Source: Clostridia bacterium (GTDB taxonomy: Bacteria > Bacillota > Clostridia > Christensenellales > Aristaeellaceae). From it: 64,000 nt of DNA. A model generated the notes under the pieces. That model was given only the letters and a program-made list of their open reading frames with translations. It had not been told where the DNA came from and made no database searches. Each line of letters starts with the position of its first letter. The first letter of the stretch is position 1. Where the stretch lies: NCBI GenBank assembly GCA_017484085.1, contig JAFUTW010000013.1:62001-126000 (forward strand), read 5' to 3'. A program made the translations under genes and the position numbers. Of this stretch, positions 16,952 to 25,453 are shown in pieces.

Positions 16952-18163
16952 ATGAGTCTTAACGATACGCCCTCTTCGGAGCGGCTGCATATCGGCTTTT
17001 TCGGCCGGCGCAACGCCGGCAAATCCAGCCTGGTCAACGCCATTGCTGGCCAGGCGCTCTCCGTCGTCTCTCCGCAGGCCGGCACCACGACGGACCCTGT
17101 GATCAAGGCCATGGAGCTGCTGCCCCTGGGCCCCGTCGTGCTGATGGACACGCCCGGCTTTGACGACGAGGGCGAACTGGGGGAACTGCGCGTACAGAAG
17201 ACGCGCGAGGCCATGCAGCGAACGGACATCGCCGTTCTCGTCCTGGATGCCGCCCTCGGCCTTACCCCGGAGGATGCGGCGCTGCAGCGGCAGTTCGCCC
17301 TGCGCGGCATCCCCTGCCTCACCGTGATGAGCAAATGCGACCTGCCCGGCACGCTGCCCGCCGGCAGCGAAGGCATCCTCTTCGTCAGCGCCCGCAGCGG
17401 GCAGGGCGTCACAGAGCTCAAAGAGCGCATCGCCCATCTTGCGCCGGATACAAAGCCCTCGCCCCTGGCCTGCGACCTGGTAAAACCCGGGGGCCTCGCC
17501 GTCCTCGTCTGCCCCATCGACGAATCCGCGCCGCGCGGCCGGCTGATCCTGCCCCAGCAGATGGTGATCCGCGACCTGCTCGACGCCGGGGCCCAGGCGC
17601 TGGTGACCAAAGAGACGGAACTGAAGGCCGCGCTGCAACGGCTTGCCGCCCCGCCGGACATCGTCATCACGGACAGCCAGGCCTTTGCCGCGGTCAGCCG
17701 CGACACGCCGGAGGAAGTCCCCCTCACCTCGTTTTCCATCCTGCTGGCGAGATACAAAGGGTTCCTTAAAACCGCCGTCGCAGGCGCCGCGGCACTCCCG
17801 GCCCTGCGGGAAGGGGACCGCATCCTCATCTGCGAGGGCTGCACGCATCACCGCCAGTGCAACGACATCGGGACGGTCAAACTGCCCCGCTTCCTCCGCT
17901 CCGTCGCCGGCGCATCGCTTGAGATCGAAACCCGCAGCGGCCACGATTTTCCGGAGGATCTCTCTCCCTTTGCCGCCGTCGTGCACTGCGGCGGGTGCAT
18001 GATCACCGAGCGCGAGGTCCGCATGCGGATGCGGCAGGCTGAGGCGCAGGGCGTCCCCTTCACCAACTATGGCATCGCGATCGCCATGGCCACCGGCACG
18101 CTGGAGCGGAGCCTCCGGCCCTTTCCCGCGCTGCACGGGCTGCTCCCGGAGGCCGCACGATGA
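16952..18163 (+). CDS. hydF: [FeFe]-hydrogenase H-cluster maturation GTPase HydF
   Basis: HydF is the scaffold on which HydE and HydG assemble the di-iron subcluster before transfer to the hydrogenase. The 403-residue protein starts with a GTPase domain: P-loop GRRNAGKSS near residue 18, then DTPGFDDEG and the NKxD-like SKCDLPG. A dimerisation region follows, then a C-terminal Fe-S domain with CEGCTHHRQC from residue 294 and HCGGC at 345-349. The ATG at 16952 has GGAGGA at good spacing; an ATG at 16940 overlaps that site. Its stop overlaps hydE (ATGA). Confidence 0.95.
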   Translation: MSLNDTPSSERLHIGFFGRRNAGKSSLVNAIAGQALSVVSPQAGTTTDPVIKAMELLPLGPVVLMDTPGFDDEGELGELRVQKTREAMQRTDIAVLVLDAALGLTPEDAALQRQFALRGIPCLTVMSKCDLPGTLPAGSEGILFVSARSGQGVTELKERIAHLAPDTKPSPLACDLVKPGGLAVLVCPIDESAPRGRLILPQQMVIRDLLDAGAQALVTKETELKAALQRLAAPPDIVITDSQAFAAVSRDTPEEVPLTSFSILLARYKGFLKTAVAGAAALPALREGDRILICEGCTHHRQCNDIGTVKLPRFLRSVAGASLEIETRSGHDFPEDLSPFAAVVHCGGCMITEREVRMRMRQAEAQGVPFTNYGIAIAMATGTLERSLRPFPALHGLLPEAAR

Positions 18164-19230
18164 CAGAAGAAGTCCTCTCCCTCATCCGGAAGCTGTGCGA
18201 TGCGCAGCCGCTTACGGAGGATGAATACGCAGCGCTCATCGACGGGTATTCCCCCGAAAGCGCCGCCCTCCTGGCCGGGGAGGCCCGGAAGGCCCGTGCG
18301 CGCGTCTACGGGGATACCGTTTATCTGCGCGGGCTCATCGAGATCAGCAATATCTGCAGAAACGACTGCCTCTACTGCGGCATCCGCCGCAGCAACCGCA
18401 CCTGCGCGCGCTACCGGCTGACGCCGGAAGAGATCCTCCGCTGCACGGACGAGGGGTACCGGCTCGGCTTCCGTACCTTCGTTCTGCAGGGCGGGGAAGA
18501 CGCCTTTTTTACGGACGAAGTGCTCTGCCCGCTCATCCGTCAGATCAAACAGGCGCACCCGGACTGCGCCGTGACCCTGTCGCTGGGAGAGCGCAGCATG
18601 GAGAGCTACAGGCGCCTCAAAGAAGCCGGAGCCGACCGTTACCTGCTGCGCCACGAAACCGCGGACGAGGCGCACTACCGCCTTCTGCATCCGCCGGAAA
18701 TGTCCTGGCAGCACCGGATGGACTGCCTGCGCGCCCTGCGCAGCCTCGGCTACCAGGTGGGCTGCGGGTTCATGGTCGGCTCGCCGGGGCAGACGTCCCG
18801 CATGCTGGCGAGGGACCTCCGCTTCATCGCAAGCTTCCGCCCGGAGATGTGCGGCATCGGCCCTTTCATCCCCCACCACGCCACGCCCTTCCGGGATGAG
18901 CCGGCGGGGAGCGTTGCGCTCACCTGCTACCTGCTCTCTATCCTCCGGCTGACCGATCCCACGATGCTGCTGCCCGCCACCACCGCGCTGGGCACCCTGC
19001 AGCCGGACGGCAGGGAGCTGGGGCTGCTCGCCGGCGCCAACGTCGTCATGCCCAATCTGTCGCCCACCCCGGTGCGATCCAAATACGAGCTGTACGACAA
19101 CAAAATCTGCACCGGGGAGGAGTCCGCGCAGTGCCACGCCTGCCTTGAGGCGCGCATCGCCTCCGTCGGCCTGCGCGCTGTCGTCTCCCGGGGCGATGTG
19201 CGCAGGGACACCGGGGAGGCGGCCGTATGA
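18160..19230 (+). CDS. hydE: [FeFe]-hydrogenase maturation radical SAM protein HydE
   Basis: HydE is a cytoplasmic radical SAM enzyme required to build the hydrogenase di-iron centre. The 356-residue protein carries the CX3CX2C cluster motif at C66, C70 and C73 (CRNDCLYC), then FVLQGGED and a BATS-type C-terminal domain ending near VSRGDVRRDTGE. The length is typical for HydE and much shorter than HydG. It overlaps hydF upstream and an ABC permease gene downstream, each by four bases. Confidence 0.93.
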   Translation: MTEEVLSLIRKLCDAQPLTEDEYAALIDGYSPESAALLAGEARKARARVYGDTVYLRGLIEISNICRNDCLYCGIRRSNRTCARYRLTPEEILRCTDEGYRLGFRTFVLQGGEDAFFTDEVLCPLIRQIKQAHPDCAVTLSLGERSMESYRRLKEAGADRYLLRHETADEAHYRLLHPPEMSWQHRMDCLRALRSLGYQVGCGFMVGSPGQTSRMLARDLRFIASFRPEMCGIGPFIPHHATPFRDEPAGSVALTCYLLSILRLTDPTMLLPATTALGTLQPDGRELGLLAGANVVMPNLSPTPVRSKYELYDNKICTGEESAQCHACLEARIASVGLRAVVSRGDVRRDTGEAAV

Positions 19231-20000
19231 AAACCCTCCGCAAAAGCCTCCCGGCGCTGATCGGGATCCTTCTGGTTCTGCTCGCGTGGCAGGCCGCCTG
19301 CGGCGCCGGCCTCTTCAGCAGCTACGTCCTGCCGCCGCCCGCCAAAGTTGCGCAGGCCCTACTGCGCATGGCAGCTTCCGGCGAACTGCTTCGGGACGTT
19401 CGCATCAGCTTTGCGCGCGTGCTCCGGGGCTTTTCCATCGCCTTTGTGTTCGCTTTCGCCCTGGGTTCGCTGCGGTGTCTCCTTCCGGAGAGCGAGCGGT
19501 TTTACGCGCCGGTCATCCACTTTTTCAGGCACGTGCCGCCCATCTCCCTCATCCCGCTGCTGATCCTGTGGTGCGGCATCGGCGAGACGACCAAGACGGT
19601 CATCATCGTCCTGGCGGCCTTTCCGCCGCTGTACCTGTCCGTCGTCAAAGGGTTCACCTCCTGCAGCCCGCTGCTGCTGGATGCGGCGCACTCCCTTTCC
19701 TGCACGAAAACCCGCGCTTTCCTGCGCGTCATCCTGCCGCTGGCGCTGCCCGACCTGCTCGTCGGCATGCGCGCCGGCCTCGGCTATGCGTGGCGCGCCA
19801 TCATCGGCGCGGAGATGGTCGCCGCCTCCACAGGTCTTGGCCATCTCATCCTCTTCGCCCAGCAGATGTCCCGGACGGACCGGGTCATCGCCGGCATCCT
19901 CGTCATCGGGGCTGCGGGCAGCCTGACGGATTTTATCCTGGCCCGGCTGATCGCACGCCTCGCACCCGCATCCGCGGTTCATGAGCCGGAGGTTCATTGA
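19227..20000 (+). CDS. ABC transporter permease, SsuC/TauC/ThiX-type
   Basis: The 257-residue membrane protein has about six helices and the BPD_transp_1 layout of sulfonate/taurine/pyrimidine-precursor importers. Segments include ARVLRGFSIAFVFAFALGSL, FRHVPPISLIPLLILWCGIG and the coupling loop ending RVILPLALPDLLVGMRAGLG. It overlaps hydE by four bases, so it is cotranslated with a hydrogenase maturase. A binding-protein gene follows, but no ATPase gene is present in the operon. Confidence 0.88.
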   Translation: MKTLRKSLPALIGILLVLLAWQAACGAGLFSSYVLPPPAKVAQALLRMAASGELLRDVRISFARVLRGFSIAFVFAFALGSLRCLLPESERFYAPVIHFFRHVPPISLIPLLILWCGIGETTKTVIIVLAAFPPLYLSVVKGFTSCSPLLLDAAHSLSCTKTRAFLRVILPLALPDLLVGMRAGLGYAWRAIIGAEMVAASTGLGHLILFAQQMSRTDRVIAGILVIGAAGSLTDFILARLIARLAPASAVHEPEVH

Positions 20001-20032
20001 TCCCATAGAACAACTCATTTGGAGGTATCACC

Positions 20033-20965
20033 ATGAACATCAAAAGACTTCTGCCCCTTGTGACCCTTATACTCGTCTTTGCCGTTTCCGCGGCGACGGC
20101 CGACGGCCTGTCGGCAGACAGCCTGACGGCCACCTACGTCACCTCGCCGCTCAACATCCCCAGCATCATCGACAAGGAGTACCATCTCTTTGAAAGCACG
20201 CTGGGCATCCCCGTCAGCTACGCGGAGATCACCTCCGGCGCGGACCAGACGCAGGCGTTGGCCTCCGGCGACGTGCAGGTGCTCTACGCCGTGGGCGGCA
20301 CGTCCGTCATCCTTTCCGCCGCCAACGGCGCGGATATCCGCGTCCTTTCCATGTATTCCCGCGCGCCCCGCGCCTTCTGCCTGTACTCCAAGGACGAAAG
20401 TCTGAACAGCCCGGAGTCCCTGCGCGGCAAGGTCATCGCCGGCCCCGCGGGCACCAACCTGCATGAGCTGCTGGTTGCCTACCTCGCCACAGCCGGGATG
20501 ACGATCGAGGACGTTTCGTACGTCAGCATGGGCATCCCCGAGGCGCGCGCCGCGATGGAGAACGGCAGTGCGGATGTCGCGCTGCTGGGCGGCGCCGCAG
20601 CGGCGAATGCGGCCAAGCAGGGCTGCCACCTCATCTGCGACGGTGAAGGCCTGATCAGTGCCATCATCGCTGTGGCCGTCACGGGCGAATACGCCGAAGC
20701 CCATCCCGACGTCATCCAGGCCATCCGGGACGCGCACAGCGCCATCCTCCGGAAGATGTCGGAGGATCCGGAGGCCGCGTTTGCGCTGACCGCCGAAAAC
20801 CTCGGCCTTACGCAGGACGACGTGCGCGACATGGCTGCCGCCTACGACTTTGCTCCGGAGATCACCGAAGGGGACCGCGAGGGCTTCCAGAAGACGGCGG
20901 ATTTCCTTTACACCGCCGGCATGATCGACGCTCCGTTCGACACCTCTTCGCTGTACCTCAATTAA
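20033..20965 (+). CDS. ABC transporter substrate-binding protein, NMT1/SsuA-like
   Basis: This 310-residue exported protein has a signal peptide (1-24, ending SAATADG, no lipobox) and the NMT1/THI5-like fold: NIPSIIDKEYHLF, ITSGADQTQALASGDVQ and GKVIAGPAGTNLHELLVAYL. Such proteins bind sulfonates, nitrate, pyrimidines or other small molecules; the ligand is not evident. GGAGG lies before the ATG. It is the last gene of the hydF-hydE-permease operon, and an AAGGCTT/AAGCCTT hairpin follows the stop. Confidence 0.88.
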   Translation: MNIKRLLPLVTLILVFAVSAATADGLSADSLTATYVTSPLNIPSIIDKEYHLFESTLGIPVSYAEITSGADQTQALASGDVQVLYAVGGTSVILSAANGADIRVLSMYSRAPRAFCLYSKDESLNSPESLRGKVIAGPAGTNLHELLVAYLATAGMTIEDVSYVSMGIPEARAAMENGSADVALLGGAAAANAAKQGCHLICDGEGLISAIIAVAVTGEYAEAHPDVIQAIRDAHSAILRKMSEDPEAAFALTAENLGLTQDDVRDMAAAYDFAPEITEGDREGFQKTADFLYTAGMIDAPFDTSSLYLN

Positions 20966-20966
20966 A

Positions 20967-21167
20967 AAAAGGCTTTTTAAGCCTTGCCTCCCCTGAATAG
21001 GGGAGGGGGACCGCCGTTAGGCGGTGGAAGGGTTCCTTCCAGTGAACGGGAAACCCCTCAGCCTCGCTTTGCTCGGCAGCTCCCCTATGAAGGGGAGCCG
21101 AGGGCTATGGGAAGCTGCTTTTCTTTGAACCTCATTTGTCAGGGCGACAGCCCTGACTGATGAGGTT
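20967..21167. repeat. Modular intergenic repeat, copy B
   Basis: About 200 bases without coding potential contain the same modules as the copies near 1.6 and 31.7 kb. Recognisable parts are CCGCCGTTAGGCGG followed by TGGAAGGGTT, GCCTCGCTTTGCTCGGC, CTCCCCTATGAAGGGGAG, and a terminal hairpin whose arms AACCTCAT and ATGAGGTT enclose TCAGGG/CCCTGA. It separates the convergent binding-protein and TauE/SafE genes. Confidence 0.72.
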
Positions 21168-21219
21168 ATACGGAGACTTGTGCAGTCTGTCAGTTCAGAG
21201 ACAGCCTCTTCACTTTGGG

Positions 21220-21984
21220 TTAAAACCCGGTCAGGATCTTGATAAACAGCAGGAGCAGCACTGCCAGGATGACGGGCCGGACGATCTTCGCCCCTTTGCG
21301 GATCGCCAGACCGGAGCCCAGATAGCTGCCTGCCATGTTGCACGCCGCGCCGGCGAGCCCCAGCGCCCACACGACCTGCCCGCTTGCGAGAAAGACGGCC
21401 AGCGAGGTGAGGTTCGTGGTGAGGTTGATGACCTTCGCCTGCCCGTTTGCCATCCCCATAGGCATCCCGGCCAGCGCCGTAAAGGCGATGATGAGGAACG
21501 TGCCGGTGCCCGGCCCGTAAAAGCCGTCGTACGCGCCGATGACGAATGCGGACAGGGTGCACAGGCAGAACGTGCGGCGGTCAAGCGCGAAATGCGAACC
21601 TGCTTCGTCGCTGAAGAGATGCCGGTTCAGTACGACGAAGGCGGCTGCCGGCAGCACGAAGATCAGCAGGGTCTTCATGATCTGCTCATCCATCCGCAGC
21701 GACAGCTGCGCGCCCAGGAAGGAGCCGCAGAACGCCGCCAGCACGGTGGGCGGCACAAGGCGCGCAGTCACCATACCGCTGCGGATGTAGCGCGCGGTCA
21801 CCAGGCACGTGCCGCAGGCGGAGGAGAGCTTGTTGGTCGCGATCGCCATGTGGACGGGCAGCCCCGCAAACAGGTAGGCCGGCAGAGAGATCAGCCCGCC
21901 GCCTCCGCCGATCGCATCCACGAATCCCGTTAAAAACAGCAGGGGACAGACGATGAAAAACATAGAGGGTTTCAGCGGTATCAT
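21220..21984 (-). CDS. TauE/SafE-family membrane permease
   Basis: The 254-residue protein has about eight hydrophobic helices and the repeated TauE/SafE pattern: FVDAIGGGGGLISLPAYL in the first half and IGAYDGFYGPGTGTFLII in the second, followed by AKVINLTTNLTSL. Members export or import sulfur-containing organic anions; the substrate here is unknown. The ATG at 21984 follows GAAGGAG; an open frame continuing to 22548 runs through the neighbouring SH3b gene and is not used. Confidence 0.88.
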   Translation of the reverse strand: MIPLKPSMFFIVCPLLFLTGFVDAIGGGGGLISLPAYLFAGLPVHMAIATNKLSSACGTCLVTARYIRSGMVTARLVPPTVLAAFCGSFLGAQLSLRMDEQIMKTLLIFVLPAAAFVVLNRHLFSDEAGSHFALDRRTFCLCTLSAFVIGAYDGFYGPGTGTFLIIAFTALAGMPMGMANGQAKVINLTTNLTSLAVFLASGQVVWALGLAGAACNMAGSYLGSGLAIRKGAKIVRPVILAVLLLLFIKILTGF

Positions 21985-22084
21985 GTCTCCTTCACTCCCG
22001 TATCGATGATTGAAAGCCGCTACACTATACCACAATTCACACCTTCCGCCTATCCCCGGTTTGCAGCTTTCGTCCTCTGCGATC

Positions 22085-22118
22085 AAGAAAGGCATCCCCC
22101 GAAGAAGATGCCTTTCTT
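22085..22118. terminator. Terminator after the SH3b gene
   Basis: AAGAAAGGCATC pairs with GATGCCTTTCTT over 12 bases. It lies just beyond the stop of the gene transcribed leftward at 22122-23243 and could act on either strand. Confidence 0.75.
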
Positions 22119-22121
22119 TTA

Positions 22122-23243
22122 TTACTGTGCGATCTCCGGCTCGCTGTCCGTCACCAGCACGCGCCAGTAGCAGCCGGAATTCTCTTCCGTCAGCAGAACG
22201 CTCAGCGTCTCCGCAGTGGCGCCTCCGATGTCCTGCCAGGTTTTCCCGTCCGGGCTCATCTGCCACTGCAGGCTCGTTACAAGATCCCCGTACCCTGCCA
22301 GCACAGCCTCCAGCACGACGGTATCCCCGATGGCCGGCGAGGCCTTTCCGTGGACCTCGACGCTCACGCTGCGCACCGGATCCGGGGCCGCCGTCGGGAC
22401 TGCCGTTGGTTCCGGGGCCGGGCTGGGGGACGGTGCGGGCGTCGGAACCGGCTCCGGGACCGGCGTCGGGGTTGCCTCCGGCGGGGAACCCAGCAGGTCC
22501 GCACGCACAAAGCCCTCGTTCCCTTCGCCGTCCTTCACCAGCATCCACGTCGCGCCGACGCCGTTGACCGTCATGCCGAGCAGCTTCACCTGCTCCCCGC
22601 GGGCGAGCTGGACGATGTAGCTGTACGTGCTGCCAGGCCCTTCCCGCAGGTTGGTCCCGTCGTGCATCACCACGCCGGTCCCTGAAGAGAGCACGACGTT
22701 ATAGCGCTCCTCCACGCTCTCCCCCGGCACCTCGCCGTAGCGCAGGCGCACTACGGTCAGCGGCACACCGTCCACGACGCGCGCGCCTGCCGCCTCCGCA
22801 AACATCTCCTGCGAGCCTTCGTCGCCCACGGCATCCGGGTCTCGGGAGTAGTAATAGGCCGTCACATAGTGATCCGTGCCCACCGTATCGGCGGTGTCAA
22901 AGCGCAGCTCGTACACGCTCCCCTTCTCGTAAGTGCGGCGGCGTACGGCATAAAAGACGGATTCCTCCAGCGGATAGCCCAGCTGCTCCGTACGGTTCAC
23001 ATCCCTGTACAGCGCCCGTCCCCTGGGGATGCGGATATAGCCGGAGACAAAGCCTGTCTTGTCCGTCACCTCCGGCGCGGGTGAAGCGTCCGTGTCCTCC
23101 GCCGCTTCCGTCCCGGCGGTCTCCGGCACAAAGGCCGTCCACACGCCGTCTTCCGCATCGTAATACAGGTCCGTCCCTTCCGCCGCCGCGGACAGCGCCG
23201 TCAGCAACAGCAACAGCGCCGCCAGCAGCCGTATGCCTTTCAT
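22122..23243 (-). CDS. Exported SH3b-domain protein with proline-rich linker
   Basis: This 373-residue protein has a signal peptide (1-22, ending SAAAEG). Residues about 60-180 form an unassigned region rich in Tyr and Arg. An SH3b domain follows (GTNLREGPGSTYSYIVQLA to GFVRADLLG). A Thr/Pro/Ala linker of roughly 35 residues then leads to an Ig-like C-terminal domain containing LQWQMSPDGKTWQDI. SH3b domains bind peptidoglycan, so a cell-wall location is likely. The ATG at 23243 has GGTGGA upstream. Confidence 0.78.
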   Translation of the reverse strand: MKGIRLLAALLLLLTALSAAAEGTDLYYDAEDGVWTAFVPETAGTEAAEDTDASPAPEVTDKTGFVSGYIRIPRGRALYRDVNRTEQLGYPLEESVFYAVRRRTYEKGSVYELRFDTADTVGTDHYVTAYYYSRDPDAVGDEGSQEMFAEAAGARVVDGVPLTVVRLRYGEVPGESVEERYNVVLSSGTGVVMHDGTNLREGPGSTYSYIVQLARGEQVKLLGMTVNGVGATWMLVKDGEGNEGFVRADLLGSPPEATPTPVPEPVPTPAPSPSPAPEPTAVPTAAPDPVRSVSVEVHGKASPAIGDTVVLEAVLAGYGDLVTSLQWQMSPDGKTWQDIGGATAETLSVLLTEENSGCYWRVLVTDSEPEIAQ

Positions 23244-23379
23244 CGTCTTCCACCTCTCTCCGGCCTGAGCAGCCCCGGTAAACTGCAGCGTATTGTAAGC
23301 CTGCCGCCTAAAACCACCCTTAAATGGCTCGCCTCTGCAACATGTCTGGTTTTGAAAAACAGATTTTGTAGCAAACAAG

Positions 23380-23408
23380 TTGACATCTTTCTGCACACCT
23401 GTTATACT
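23380..23408 (+). promoter_or_regulatory. Strong promoter of degV
   Basis: TTGACA and TATACT are separated by exactly 17 bases, 54 bases before the degV start. Confidence 0.8.
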
Positions 23409-23462
23409 GAATGTTGAACGGCGCTGAAGCCGTATCCCCGCCTTTACGGAGGTGCAACCGGC

Positions 23463-24308
23463 ATGATGAACATCATCGTGGACAGCTGCTGCGATCTCTC
23501 CCCGGAACTGCAGAAAAACGTGCAGGCCGCCGTCGCGCCGCTGACCATCACTATAGACGACAAGCACTACGTGGACGACGGCTCCGTACAGATGATCCCT
23601 TATCTGAACGCGATGAAGGCCTCTCCCAATCCGGCCCGCTCCGCCTGCCCCAGCCCCGCGCTTTACATGAAGGAGATGCTCTCCGCAGCCGGCGACTGCT
23701 TTGTGCTGACGCTCTCCTCCCGCCTCTCCGGTTCCTACAATTCCGCGATGCTGGGGCGTGAAATGGCGCTGGAGCAGCAGCCGGACAAGCGTATCCACGT
23801 CTTTGACAGCGAAAGCGCCTGCGCCGGGGAGACGTACCTGGCCATGCTGCTGCGCGACCTCACCGCCGCTGGCAAGAGCTTTGAAGAGGTCATCGACGGG
23901 ATGAACGAGAAGATCCGCGTCCTGCACACCGTCTTCGTGCTGGATTCACTGGACAACCTCGTCAAAAACGGCCGCATGAAGAAGGCCGCCGCCGCGGTCG
24001 CCAACATCCTCTCCATCCGCCCCGTGCTCAGCGACGACGGGACGGGCGGCATCAAGCTGATCGGCAAGGGCCGCGGCATGCGCGGCGCCCTCTCGCAGAT
24101 GGTGGAGACCTGCCGCAGGCAGACGGAGGGCCTGGCCGCGCGCAGCCAGCGCCTCACGCTGTCCTACTGCAACTGTCTGGAGCGCGCCAAAGAGGTCCGC
24201 GAGATGATCTGGCAAAAGTGCCCGGCCATCGGCGAAATCGTACTGACGCCGACCTCCGCCCTCTCCTCCATGTACGCGGAGGACGGCGGCATCGTCATCG
24301 CATACTGA
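23463..24308 (+). CDS. DegV-family fatty-acid-binding protein
   Basis: DegV (FakB-like) proteins hold a fatty acid for phosphorylation by the FakA kinase. The 281-residue protein begins IIVDSCCDLSPE, carries SCPSPA-like Ser residues (SACPSPALYMK) and LTLSSRLSGSYNSA that contact the carboxylate, then VFDSESACAGE and VFVLDSLDNLVKNGRM, all standard for the family. It is monocistronic, with its own promoter and terminator. No FakA gene is in the window. Confidence 0.92.
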   Translation: MMNIIVDSCCDLSPELQKNVQAAVAPLTITIDDKHYVDDGSVQMIPYLNAMKASPNPARSACPSPALYMKEMLSAAGDCFVLTLSSRLSGSYNSAMLGREMALEQQPDKRIHVFDSESACAGETYLAMLLRDLTAAGKSFEEVIDGMNEKIRVLHTVFVLDSLDNLVKNGRMKKAAAAVANILSIRPVLSDDGTGGIKLIGKGRGMRGALSQMVETCRRQTEGLAARSQRLTLSYCNCLERAKEVREMIWQKCPAIGEIVLTPTSALSSMYAEDGGIVIAY

Positions 24309-24326
24309 CGCTCTAGTCCTTTTCCG

Positions 24327-24350
24327 GCAGCCTTGAAAGGCTGCTTTTTT
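24327..24350 (+). terminator. Intrinsic terminator of degV
   Basis: GCAGCC pairs with GGCTGC around a six-base loop, followed by TTTTTT. Confidence 0.85.
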
Positions 24351-24369
24351 GTCGCTTTGCAGACTGCCG

Positions 24370-24708
24370 TCAGGAGATGCGGTGCTCATTTCCCCAGTCA
24401 CAAAGCTTGTCGAGCACGACCATCAGCGACGCTCCCTTTGGGCTGAGTGTGTACTCCACCTTCGGTGGGACCTGCGGGTACATGTGGCGTTCGATCAGGC
24501 CATCCGCCTCCAGTTCCTTCAGCTGCTGGCTGAGCGTCTTGTCGGAAACCTTCTGAAGATACCGCTGCATTTCATTGAAGCGGACAGGCTGATACTCCAT
24601 GAGTGCATACAGGATGACCATCTTGTACTTTCCGCTGATCAGCGACAGCGTGTAATGGTAGCCGGTATCCTCGAAATTGGCCTGTTCAATTCTCCTTGTC
24701 TTTTCCAT
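24370..24708 (-). CDS. HxlR-family transcriptional regulator
   Basis: The 112-residue winged-helix protein matches HxlR regulators: YTLSLISGKYKMVILYALM, RFNEMQRYLQKVSDKTLSQQ (recognition region), LKELEADGLIERH and VEYTLSPKGASLM. No cysteine near the N-terminus suggests a redox switch of the HypR type. It is transcribed divergently from a flavin reductase and an FMN/FAD reductase, which it probably controls through inverted repeats in the shared gap. Confidence 0.9.
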   Translation of the reverse strand: MEKTRRIEQANFEDTGYHYTLSLISGKYKMVILYALMEYQPVRFNEMQRYLQKVSDKTLSQQLKELEADGLIERHMYPQVPPKVEYTLSPKGASLMVVLDKLCDWGNEHRIS

Positions 24709-24710
24709 AA

Positions 24711-24752
24711 TACTTACCTCTGAGTAAGTACCTAACTTGAAAGTGGGTACTT
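24711..24752. promoter_or_regulatory. Overlapping inverted repeats, candidate HxlR operators
   Basis: TACTTAC and GTAAGTA (24711-24717, 24724-24730) form one palindrome with a six-base spacer. AAGTACC and GGTACTT (24726-24732, 24746-24752) form a second that shares bases with the first. Both lie in the divergent gap immediately upstream of hxlR. Confidence 0.6.
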
Positions 24753-24837
24753 GTTTTTTATCTGTACATCTTTTATTGTAACCATACGGAATCATTTGTC
24801 CAGTAAAACTTTTTTGCAGAAAGGGAGGTATGGATAT

Positions 24838-25413
24838 ATGAAAAAGGATCTCGGCTTGGTACAGGCCGTCTACCCCATGCCGGTGCTGATGGTTGCCGCC
24901 TATGACGAAAACGGCAAGGTCAACGTCATGAACGTCGCCTGGGGACAGATCTGCGACGATGACAAGATCATCCTCTTCATCGGTGAAGGAAAGAAAACCT
25001 GGCTGAACATCAAAGCAAGCCATGCGTTTACCGTGTCTCTGGCCGATCAGGCGCATATGGATGCAGCTGATTTCTTCGGCATCGCTTCCGGCAACAGGAT
25101 CACCGACAAGTTTGAAAGGACCGGTTACCATGCGGTGAAGAGCGATAAGGTGAACGCCCCTGTCATCGAGGAGTTCCCCGTCGTGATGGAATGCGAACTG
25201 CTGGAATTCCTGGAAAGCGATCACGTATCCGGCATCGTCGGCAGGATCGTGAACGTCAAGGCAGAGGAAGCCGTGCTGTCCGAAAACGGCAAGGTCGATC
25301 CCCTGAAGCTCCACGCTCTGATCTTCGATCAGTTCCAGAGCGGTTACTACGTCACCGGGGCCAGGGTCGGTCAGGCCTGGAATGCCGGCGCGGCCCTCAT
25401 GAAAAAGAAATGA
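24838..25413 (+). CDS. Flavin reductase-like FMN-binding protein
   Basis: The 191-residue cytoplasmic protein belongs to the flavin reductase/FMN-binding split-barrel group: AVYPMPVLMVAAYDENGK, WGQICDDDKIILFIG and KTWLNIKASHAFTVSLAD. The ATG at 24838 follows AGGGAGG. It is divergent from hxlR and 40 bases upstream of an exported flavoprotein reductase. HxlR-flavin reductase pairs are common in Firmicutes. The electron acceptor is not known. Confidence 0.85.
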   Translation: MKKDLGLVQAVYPMPVLMVAAYDENGKVNVMNVAWGQICDDDKIILFIGEGKKTWLNIKASHAFTVSLADQAHMDAADFFGIASGNRITDKFERTGYHAVKSDKVNAPVIEEFPVVMECELLEFLESDHVSGIVGRIVNVKAEEAVLSENGKVDPLKLHALIFDQFQSGYYVTGARVGQAWNAGAALMKKK

Positions 25414-25453
25414 CCGTTTCCCCGCGTTTGTCGGGAAAAGAAAGGAGTATAAA

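Noticed and set aside
18160-19230. HydG or BioB as the identity of the radical SAM protein
   Set aside because: The length (356 residues), the CX3CX2C context and overlap with hydF fit HydE; the extra C-terminal cluster region of HydG is absent.
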